DNA from: Nitrososphaerota archaeon
GTDB lineage: Archaea > Thermoproteota > Nitrososphaeria > Nitrososphaerales > Nitrosopumilaceae
NCBI GenBank assembly: GCA_028867395.1
Contig: JAGWGO010000026.1
Location: 1-11,152 of the forward strand
Direction: 5' to 3'
DNA length: 11,152 bases
The translations under genes and the position numbers were made by a program. Below, one piece after another: positions 5,807 to 11,152 of this stretch (within the stretch, counting starts at the first letter, position 1; every line of letters starts with the position of its first letter). The notes beneath the pieces were generated by a model. The model saw only the letters and a program-made list of their open reading frames with translations, searched no databases and was not told the origin of the DNA.

Positions 5807-6391
5807 ATGACAAATAGGGTATTCATTAGTTATGCCACTGGAGATGAAAATGGAGTAAAGGAACTCTATGACGCATTATCTAGATTACAAAATATTGAGG
5901 TATACATTCCAGAATGGATAAATATCGAGGGAAAGAGTCAAGCCCAAAAAGTTGTAGACGGTCTTAATAGCACCAATCTCGTAATTGTCCTGATTACCTT
6001 TAACAGTACCAATACCATGTGGTTAAATCAAGAGATGGGATATGCCCGTGCCAGAAACATACCAATAATTTCAGTTGTTGAAAAAGGCATTGGCGTAAAA
6101 GGATTTTTGGAAGAACAACAACATATCATATTTCAAAGGGACAATTTCAAGATCAACGTATACCAAGTTATCTCAAAAATGAGGAAAATTTTTTCCCAAG
6201 TTGAATCTCCTATAACCCATTTTCAGATTGTATGCCCTACCTGTGAAAAAAAACATTCTGAATTACTTCCACCTCAAGAGGATATAGACAATAAGATAGA
6301 ACAGGGACAGAAATTAAATTATTCATGCAATTATTGTTCCACTACCCTTTACGTAGATCCCATGACATTTGATGCCCAGAGCACTAGTTAA
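5807..6391 (+). CDS. TIR-domain protein with C-terminal zinc ribbon
   Basis: The first ~130 of 194 residues form a TIR-like domain: RVFISYATGDENGVKELYDAL (strand A, box 1, helix), a middle LVIVLITFNST strand, then MWLNQEMGYARARNIPIISV. There W72-x3-E76 matches the position of the catalytic glutamate of TIR NAD hydrolases. Residues 143-177 carry two cysteine pairs (CPTC and CNYC), a zinc ribbon that may bind a partner or nucleic acid. No membrane segment or signal peptide. In known prokaryotic defence systems (Thoeris, TIR-CBASS, SPARTA) TIR domains cleave NAD or make signalling molecules; here no ThsA, cyclase or Argonaute is nearby. Its only operon partner is the CBS protein 18 bases upstream, a possible sensor. 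It overlaps the convergent protease gene by 8 bases. TIR family is fairly sure; NADase activity is inference. Confidence 0.82.
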   Translation: MTNRVFISYATGDENGVKELYDALSRLQNIEVYIPEWINIEGKSQAQKVVDGLNSTNLVIVLITFNSTNTMWLNQEMGYARARNIPIISVVEKGIGVKGFLEEQQHIIFQRDNFKINVYQVISKMRKIFSQVESPITHFQIVCPTCEKKHSELLPPQEDIDNKIEQGQKLNYSCNYCSTTLYVDPMTFDAQSTS

Positions 6392-7547
6392 TCGACGGAG
6401 AGGTTTTCTTCAAAGTTTCCAAGTATCTTTGACGTTCTCCAGCCAATTCGATAATATCGGTCTTGCTTATTACTCCCAATAGTTTTTTGTCTTTAGCACA
6501 CACAAAGATCTTTCCTACTCGTTTTTGCACCATTACCAAAAGTGCTTTTTCTAAATCAGTTTCTGGAGAAACGATTGCTAGATAACTTGGCGAGAACATG
6601 ATGTTTTTTACTCTTGTAGAAGCCCTATGATTTTCTGGTACGTCTAGTATCGCCCTCAGTGTGATCATCCCTATTAGTTGACCTTCCCCATCTATAACAG
6701 GAAGTTCACTCTTCATACTGGTAGCAAAAAAGTTTTTTAGAACATAATCTAACGATGCATCTTCTTTTACTGATATAATTCCTGTATTCATGACATTTCC
6801 TGCAAAAAGGCCTTTGAGTGCATTTGTAAGCTCAAACTGTGACATGTAAGACTGGGCCCCAGCGTGCAAGAACCACCCTATCAGAACTATCCATATGCCT
6901 CCCACAAAGTCACCGCCCAATAGATAGACTAGGCCAAATCCCATGAATACATACGATATCATTATTCCAATGGTCGTTGCAATCTTTGTAGCTTCGTGAT
7001 AATCTTTTTTCCATCTAACAAGAGCTGCTCTTAAGACCCTACCTCCATCTAGAGGAAAAGCTGGAATTAGATTGAATGCTCCAAGTGCAGCGTTTGCAAT
7101 TGCACCGTAAAACAATATGCCTTTTGCTTCTAAATAAAGTGGCCCACCGGCATCAAAATGAACAAGCCATAATAATAAAGCAAGAACTGCAGCAATCCCA
7201 AAACTAGCAAGCGGGCCTGCTATTGACATCTTGAACTCTTGATGAAAGTCTTCTGGCTCTTTTGCAATATCTGAGACTCCGCCAAAAATAAAGAGTGTGA
7301 TGCTTTTGACTGGGATACCATATCTTTTGGCAACCATAGAATGTGACAATTCATGCAATAATATTGAAAAAAATAAGAGTCCAGTTGCCACAGAGCTTAT
7401 CAACCAATAGTCAATAGAGGTAAGACCTTTCACATAATCTGGCATGAAATATGTCGAAAGTGTCCAAACTATGAGAAAAAATGTGATAATCAGTGTAAAG
7501 TGTAATCGTATACTGATTCCTTTGACATGGCCTAATTGAAGAGACAC
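6384..7547 (-). CDS. M50 family (site-2-protease type) membrane metalloprotease with C-terminal CBS pair
   Basis: A 387-residue intramembrane zinc protease. H65-E-L-S-H69 is the HExxH zinc site at the end of a hydrophobic helix, and NLIPAFPLDGGR (159-170) supplies the third ligand D167. About six hydrophobic segments (15-32, 48-66, 106-130, 144-163, 188-212, 215-232) form the membrane core. Two CBS motifs follow, about 250-303 and 315-370. This matches the archaeal S2P-CBS architecture, in which the CBS pair is thought to respond to adenine nucleotides; substrates are commonly membrane-anchored regulators, here unknown. Start is GTG 7547, preceded by AGAGGATGAT, a Shine-Dalgarno-like stretch close to GGAGGTGAT, fitting an internal operon gene. 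It begins 18 bases after the stop of the four-CBS protein. Its end overlaps the TIR gene end-to-end. Confidence 0.93.
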   Translation of the reverse strand: MSLQLGHVKGISIRLHFTLIITFFLIVWTLSTYFMPDYVKGLTSIDYWLISSVATGLLFFSILLHELSHSMVAKRYGIPVKSITLFIFGGVSDIAKEPEDFHQEFKMSIAGPLASFGIAAVLALLLWLVHFDAGGPLYLEAKGILFYGAIANAALGAFNLIPAFPLDGGRVLRAALVRWKKDYHEATKIATTIGIMISYVFMGFGLVYLLGGDFVGGIWIVLIGWFLHAGAQSYMSQFELTNALKGLFAGNVMNTGIISVKEDASLDYVLKNFFATSMKSELPVIDGEGQLIGMITLRAILDVPENHRASTRVKNIMFSPSYLAIVSPETDLEKALLVMVQKRVGKIFVCAKDKKLLGVISKTDIIELAGERQRYLETLKKTSPSIN

Positions 7548-7565
7548 GACATCATCCTCTGAGTT

Positions 7566-8351
7566 TTATTGGTACCAAGTCATAGCCATCTGGTATGCGT
7601 CTACCACATCCCTTGCAGTAACGATACCTACCAAAGATCCATTGTCAGTCAGACCCAACCTTTTGATGTTTTTTGCAGCCATGATTCTTGCAGCCTCATT
7701 TGCTAAGATTCCTCGCTTGGCAGTGATAAGTGGAAATGAGGAATATGATCCAACCTTACTTTCAACATCTATGCCTTTTGCAAAAGTTCTGACCAGATCC
7801 CGCTGAGTAAATATGCCAAACTCAGATTCTCTTTCCACCAATATGCTTCCTATGTTTTTTTCATCAAGGAGTTTTGCTGCATCCAATATTGTTGTGTCGT
7901 ATGGACAGTGATAGATTTTTTCGCTGATGACTTTGTCCAAACTTGGAGTCTCTGACATTTCTCTGAACGCCTTGAGCATGTCAGACGCAGTGATGGTTCC
8001 GATAAGTTTGTCCCCATCGGCAAATACCAACACTCGCGATTTAGCAGATATCATTAACCTTGCAGCATCGATAACAGGCGTATCCGGAGTCACGGAAACA
8101 TATGGTTCAATGAAGGCTTGTTTTACTCTTTCATCCATGCTTTTTCCTCCTGCCGCCACATGACGAAGAATTTCTCTTTCTGTGAATATGCCTAGAGGTT
8201 TTGTGCTTTTCTCGTCCATAACAATCAATGTTGCAAATCCCTTTTCTGCCATAAACTCAACGACAGTATTGAAAGTGACGTCTGGCTTTACTGAGATTGG
8301 ATACTCGGACATGTAGTTTCCTACAAGAAGATCATTTATTTTTAATCCCAT
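7566..8351 (-). CDS. Second protein of four tandem CBS motifs
   Basis: A 261-residue CBS-only protein with motifs at about 8-65, 76-129, 140-192 and 200-253, each closing with a ribose-contact signature: FTERE (56-60), ITASD (120-124), FTQRD (181-185), VTARD (244-248). A nucleotide-sensing role is inferred from the Bateman-module family. It is a paralogue of the 5021-5788 protein; the two align over their whole length but are well diverged. ATG 8351 is chosen because MGLKINDLLVGNYM aligns with the paralogue's start and lies about 23-24 bp from a TATA-like box; a TTG at 8399 gives a 16-residue longer frame but overlaps the operator. The protease gene follows after 18 bases, so this soluble sensor and the CBS-bearing protease are probably made together. 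Confidence 0.9.
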   Translation of the reverse strand: MGLKINDLLVGNYMSEYPISVKPDVTFNTVVEFMAEKGFATLIVMDEKSTKPLGIFTEREILRHVAAGGKSMDERVKQAFIEPYVSVTPDTPVIDAARLMISAKSRVLVFADGDKLIGTITASDMLKAFREMSETPSLDKVISEKIYHCPYDTTILDAAKLLDEKNIGSILVERESEFGIFTQRDLVRTFAKGIDVESKVGSYSSFPLITAKRGILANEAARIMAAKNIKRLGLTDNGSLVGIVTARDVVDAYQMAMTWYQ

Positions 8352-8369
8352 GAACGTAATTTGATTCCC

Positions 8370-8428
8370 AAGTATTTGACTTGAGTAACTCGATATCAAA
8401 GATGATATTCAGCAACTTCTTTTAATAA
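8370..8428. promoter_or_regulatory. Divergent promoter with one central palindromic operator
   Basis: ATATCA-AAGA-TGATAT (8393-8408) lies between two TATA-like boxes: TCAAATACTT on the minus strand (8379-8370) toward ATG 8351, and TTTAATAA (8421-8428) on the plus strand toward ATG 8450. The operator centre is 26 bp from the first and 24 bp from the second, and each box is 23-26 bp from its start codon. The core TATCAAAGATGATA is identical to that at 2295-2308. Confidence 0.65.
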
Positions 8429-8449
8429 AATAAAATCAGAAATGTCGTA

Positions 8450-8896
8450 ATGACAAATGAGAAGTTTACAAACATTGTTGTCGCAATAGACGGTTCCGAC
8501 CTTTCGAAGAAAGCAGCAGATTATGCAGTATCTTTGGCTAAAGAAAAAAATGCCAAGATATCTGCTGTGGCAGTAGTAAAGTTTCATCAAACAGATGCCT
8601 TTCGAGGATCTACTGCAACTCTTGAGAAGTTTATACGAAAACAAGCTGAAATTGCACAAAAATGGCTCGATTCGGTGAGAACTGAGGCTGACGAAAACAA
8701 CGTAAGATTTGAATCCAAAGTAATCAAAACAAGAACAAACGTTCCTGAAGAGATAATCAAGTATGCCAAAGATAAAAGGTCAGACTTGATAGTTATGGGA
8801 ACCAGAGGAAGGACTGGATTTAAAAAAGTGCTACTTGGCAGTGTTGCTTCTGCAGTGGTTACACATGCAGGATGTCCTGTCATGGTCATCAGATAG
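8450..8896 (+). CDS. Universal stress protein, ATP-binding UspA type (second copy)
   Basis: A 148-residue single UspA domain. NIVVAIDGS at the start gives D14, and G117-TR-G120-x9-G130-S131 (GTRGRTGFKKVLLGS) is the complete ATP-binding signature, so ATP binding is expected. The last strand CPVMVIR is typical. Helix 2 (about 55-80) is long and charged. ATG 8450 is about 26 bp from TTTAATAA, implying a leaderless transcript. It is transcribed divergently from the CBS/M50 operon from a shared operator region and ends in a T8 tract, so it is monocistronic. It is diverged from the Usp at 3992-4423, with the same length and signature but different middle segments. What it protects against is not visible from sequence. 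Confidence 0.92.
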   Translation: MTNEKFTNIVVAIDGSDLSKKAADYAVSLAKEKNAKISAVAVVKFHQTDAFRGSTATLEKFIRKQAEIAQKWLDSVRTEADENNVRFESKVIKTRTNVPEEIIKYAKDKRSDLIVMGTRGRTGFKKVLLGSVASAVVTHAGCPVMVIR

Positions 8897-8916
8897 TTCT
8901 TCTTTATGAAAAATTT

Positions 8917-8960
8917 GATCATACTTTGATCTATTTTTTTTATGATAAATCTCTATTTAT
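8917..8960 (+). promoter_or_regulatory. Promoter region of the MFS transporter
   Basis: A TATA-like CTATTTATG (8952-8960) is about 25 bp from GTG 8982, supporting that start and a leaderless mRNA. Upstream are GATCA-TACTT-TGATC (8917-8931), an inverted repeat related to the shared operator but with a 5-bp spacer and shifted upstream, and a lone half site TGATAA (8943-8948). Membership in the palindrome group is doubtful. Confidence 0.35.
8932..8942 (+). terminator. T8 terminator after the second universal stress gene
   Basis: A TATTTTTTTTA run lies 35-45 bases past the stop at 8896 and ahead of the transporter promoter. Confidence 0.45.
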
Positions 8961-8981
8961 GAAAATTAAGATGGTATTTCA

Positions 8982-10301
8982 GTGATCCCCAAACTTTCGA
9001 ATCTAGACAGAGCTGCAAAAACAATAGTGCTTGGCTCTTGGTTTGGATGGGCGCTTGATGGCTATGACCTAGTTCTAATGCTCTTTGTCATATCATCTGT
9101 TAGCCAGTTGTTTTTTCCTACAGCTGATCCAAGATTAAGCCTGCTTGCAACCTTTGCCACCTATGCCGCCACTCTTGTGGTAAGACCACTTGGCGGAGCG
9201 CTGTTTGGTATTTTTGGGGACAAGGTAGGCAGAAAGAGAGCTATGGTAATTACCATTATAGGATTCTCTGTCGCCACATTTGCAACAGGTCTGCTTCCCA
9301 CGTGGCAGGCGATTGGAATTATATCGCCTTTGCTTTTGATTACATTAAGAATTTCGCAAGGACTATTTGCAGGAGGAGAGTGGGGCAGTGGTGCCGTAAT
9401 ATCAATAGAATCCGTCTCCAAGTCTTCTAGGGGTTTTGTCTCTGGATTTATTCAGAGTGGATTTCCGTTTGGATTTCTTATTGCGTCGCTGACCTACTGG
9501 GTTGTGTCTACTCTTTATCAAGACAAATCATTTCTTGAGATGGGATGGCGCATAATGTTTTTCACAGGACTTGTACCGAGTTTGTTAGCACTGGTTCTTC
9601 GCCTTAAAATGAATGAGTCTGTACTCTGGAAAGAAAAATTAGAGAACCAAGCGTTAGAAAAAGCACCGTTAAAAAAAGTAGTATCTGGTTTGAACAGGAA
9701 GCGTTTCTTTCTTGCACTCATTATCACAACTGGACTAATGTATTCATATTATGCATCTATTGGGTTTATGCCAACATTACTTGCACAATATATTCAGCTT
9801 AAGGGATCAGATACCGCCGCTATCATGGCTGCTGCTACCTTTTCGTCAATGATAGGATATATTCTCGCAGGCTGGCTCAGCCAAAAGATAGGGAGAATAC
9901 GCTCAATTGGAATCTTTGCAGCTCTTACGGTGATACTTGCAATTCCCTTACTTGTAGGACTTTATCACGCCTCAGATATCATCGAGAGAACATTTTTTGT
10001 CTCAGCGCTAATAATGGTTGCAACAAGTGGCTTTGGACCAATTCCCGCATTTTTATCAGAAAGGTTTCCAACTGAGATTAGAAATACTTCAGCTGGTTTT
10101 GTCTTCAATGCAGGGTTAATCATTGGTGCTTGGGCTCCCTTGGTTGCAGTTGAGATTGGTGCTGGATTAGGCTATCTGCAGCCAATCCTCTTTGGTGTAA
10201 ATCTAATGGTTGGATGTGTACTAGTACTAATAGGCCTAAAACTCAACCCAGAGACTCGTGGTGTAGACCTACGATTTGCAGATCAAAATGCCACCCCATG
10301 A
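8982..10301 (+). CDS. Major facilitator superfamily transporter, carboxylate/metabolite:H+ symporter-like
   Basis: A 439-residue integral membrane protein with about 12 hydrophobic segments in two halves split by a charged loop (about 208-242), normal MFS length. FGWALDGYDLVLM in TM1, GDKVGRKRAM (79-88, the MFS motif A loop) and ISQGLFAGGEWGSGAV (124-139) resemble the metabolite:H+ symporter and sialate/lactate symporter branches, where the GGEWG motif is characteristic. Such proteins move organic acids or amino acids with protons; the substrate here is not predictable. GTG 8982 is chosen because the upstream ATG (8971) meets a stop at once and the TATA-like box lies at the right distance. 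It is monocistronic and converges on an exported protein gene. Possible horizontal origin cannot be judged by eye. Confidence 0.88.
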   Translation: MIPKLSNLDRAAKTIVLGSWFGWALDGYDLVLMLFVISSVSQLFFPTADPRLSLLATFATYAATLVVRPLGGALFGIFGDKVGRKRAMVITIIGFSVATFATGLLPTWQAIGIISPLLLITLRISQGLFAGGEWGSGAVISIESVSKSSRGFVSGFIQSGFPFGFLIASLTYWVVSTLYQDKSFLEMGWRIMFFTGLVPSLLALVLRLKMNESVLWKEKLENQALEKAPLKKVVSGLNRKRFFLALIITTGLMYSYYASIGFMPTLLAQYIQLKGSDTAAIMAAATFSSMIGYILAGWLSQKIGRIRSIGIFAALTVILAIPLLVGLYHASDIIERTFFVSALIMVATSGFGPIPAFLSERFPTEIRNTSAGFVFNAGLIIGAWAPLVAVEIGAGLGYLQPILFGVNLMVGCVLVLIGLKLNPETRGVDLRFADQNATP

Positions 10302-10340
10302 CAAATCTGGTTAAGGAGTATGTTGAAATTTTATCGTCTA

Positions 10341-10359
10341 AATTCAGAATTTCTGAATT
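10341..10359. terminator. Hairpin between convergent genes, possible bidirectional terminator
   Basis: AATTCAGA-ATT-TCTGAATT is a perfect 8-bp stem with a 3-base loop, 40 bases after the transporter stop and followed by ATTTTG on the plus strand. It overlaps the out-of-frame stop of the minus-strand gene (10358-10360), where it could end that transcript too. Confidence 0.5.
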
Positions 10360-10528
10360 ATTTTGTGAGATAAAACGCACATGAGAAAGGACCCACATAA
10401 TTATGGAAAACATCAACGTGATAGATTCCCGGCTGGGAATTTGGTCCTAGATTATATACAATTTGAAATTTTCCAAGATACGTGCCATATGTAACCAGAT
10501 GGGTTACTTTGCCACTTGGTGACACTGC
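10358..10528 (-). pseudogene. Displaced C-terminal part of the exported Ig-like protein
   Basis: In the minus-strand frame that starts at GCA 10528 the sequence reads AVSPSGKVTHLVTYG, then GKFQIVYNLGPNSQPGIYHV, ending FYLTK and TAA (10360-10358), 56 residues. This is the expected end of a beta-sandwich domain (PxG turn, G-x-F-x-x-x-Y, PG-x-Y-x-V) and continues the domain broken in the upstream frame. Skipping one base near 10529 joins ISL to AVSPSG cleanly. Confidence 0.65.
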
Positions 10529-11144
10529 TCAGAGATATGGGCTGACCCAAATGGTAATTATTGACATTGCCAAAAATTATAACACTTGTAACGTTACCTT
10601 CCACTATAGAATATTCTTTTTTATCAGTTGAAACCGTTCCAAAAGAGTTTGATACGTTGTTAAGATTAGATGGAATCACAAAGAAGAATGTTTGTGAGGA
10701 TCCGCCTTTGAATCCTTTTTTTGTGGCTGTGGCATACCAGATATACTGACCAGGATCCAAGGTATTTTGATTTTGCAGTACGAGATTTGCATACCCTGAG
10801 GAATTGGTCATTGTTAAACCTGCATTGTGCATAGCAGCATCTGTAGAACCTCCCTCCATCCAGAATTGTACTCTAGCTCCTTCCACAGGAACACCTCCCC
10901 TAGTCACTTTAACTTCCAAATTAGCAGGAAAGTTTACCAAGACATCTCCATTACGAGGAGAAATCAGAGAGGCTTGTAAAGTAAGAATACCTGTCGATTG
11001 GTTTTGATCATTTGCCGATGAAATTGATATTGTTGATTCAGATAAATGGGCAAACGCCGGATGGCAGAGAAAGAGACACACTGCGAAAACTACAATCACA
11101 GGTAACAAAAATCTTTGAGAATATGACTTGGTGTTATGTTTCAT
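10452..11144 (-). CDS. Exported Ig-like domain protein, frameshifted near its 3' end
   Basis: ATG 11144 opens a 230-residue frame. Residues 12-27 form a hydrophobic signal sequence with probable cleavage after AFA (32), so the protein is exported. A first beta-sandwich domain (about 56-157) contains GVPVEGARVQFW and SSGYANLVL, like carboxypeptidase-regulatory or bacterial Ig-like folds. A second begins VSTDKKEYSIVEGNVTSVII (171-190), resembling a repeat found in thaumarchaeal surface proteins. From residue about 206 the frame reads unrelated sequence and stops at 10452, while the proper domain end continues in the next frame to 10358. The full protein would be about 261 residues. Ligand or surface role unknown. 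No promoter is visible because the window ends 8 bases upstream. Confidence 0.75.
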   Translation of the reverse strand: MKHNTKSYSQRFLLPVIVVFAVCLFLCHPAFAHLSESTISISSANDQNQSTGILTLQASLISPRNGDVLVNFPANLEVKVTRGGVPVEGARVQFWMEGGSTDAAMHNAGLTMTNSSGYANLVLQNQNTLDPGQYIWYATATKKGFKGGSSQTFFFVIPSNLNNVSNSFGTVSTDKKEYSIVEGNVTSVIIFGNVNNYHLGQPISLSSVTKWQSNPSGYIWHVSWKISNCI

Positions 11145-11152
11145 AAATCGTA

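Noticed and set aside
5807..6391. Complete Thoeris or TIR-CBASS defence system
   Set aside because: Only the TIR protein is present; no ThsA (SLOG/SIR2), cyclase or other known partner lies in the window.
8396..8659. 87-codon minus-strand frame
   Set aside because: It is antisense to the second universal stress protein and covers the divergent promoter; its Cys/Phe-rich content is typical of a shadow frame.
8917..8931. Seventh copy of the shared operator upstream of the MFS gene
   Set aside because: The spacer is 5 rather than 4 bases, the outer bases differ, and it is about 33 bp from the TATA-like box instead of 23-27, so it is not counted.
10526..10540. Programmed ribosomal frameshift in the exported protein
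   Set aside because: The junction ATATCTCTGAGCAG has no slippery heptamer and no clear downstream structure; a mutation or sequencing error is simpler.
1..11152. tRNA, rRNA, CRISPR array, insertion sequence or prophage features
   Set aside because: No cloverleaf with a T-loop signature, no regularly spaced repeats, no transposase or integrase and no flanking duplications were seen on either strand.

Overview
This window looks like a chromosome segment of an ammonia-oxidising archaeon (Nitrososphaerota, formerly Thaumarchaeota), probably from the Nitrosopumilales/Nitrosotalea side. No marker such as amoA is present, so this is an inference. It rests on a divergent TFB transcription factor with a C-x4-C zinc ribbon, an adenosylcobalamin-dependent ribonucleotide reductase, many small Zn-ribbon proteins, tandem-CBS and universal-stress proteins, an exported Ig-like protein of a thaumarchaeal style, moderate AT richness, and TATA boxes centred about 24-26 bp from start codons (leaderless transcripts). 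No tRNA, rRNA, CRISPR array or insertion sequence was seen.

Layout. At 2-115 (+) is the tail of a possible ferritin-like protein. It converges on a minus-strand block: a class II ribonucleotide reductase (187-2001) preceded by a 75-aa Zn-ribbon protein in the same operon (2018-2245), then TFB (2358-3365), a four-TM membrane protein (3454-3897), a universal stress protein (3992-4423), a candidate small RNA (about 4478-4588) and a 39-aa Zn-finger protein (4671-4790). On the plus strand a four-CBS-motif protein and a TIR-domain protein form an operon (5021-6391). Convergent to it is a minus-strand operon of a second four-CBS-motif protein and an M50 (site-2-protease type) membrane protease with its own CBS pair (8351-6384). 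Divergent from that operon is a second universal stress protein (8450-8896), then a major-facilitator transporter (8982-10301). The window closes with a minus-strand exported Ig-like protein whose 3' end is frameshifted.

Unifying signal. The 16-bp inverted repeat TTATCA-N4-TGATAA, exact or with one to two changes, occurs at six intergenic places: 2294-2309, 3939-3954, 4466-4481, 4628-4643, 4963-4978 and 8393-8408. Each time its centre lies 23-27 bp upstream of a TATA-like box, which itself lies about 24-26 bp from a start codon or predicted transcript start. The site at 8393-8408 sits midway between two divergent promoters. This suggests one unidentified regulator controls the Zn-ribbon/ribonucleotide-reductase operon, the membrane protein, both stress proteins, the CBS-TIR operon, the CBS-protease operon and perhaps a small RNA.

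Working model (inference). The region may be a stress or energy-status cluster: adenine-nucleotide sensors (CBS, UspA) paired with effectors (a possible TIR NAD hydrolase, an intramembrane protease) under one shared operator. The CBS-TIR pairing is the best candidate for an undescribed two-gene system here.
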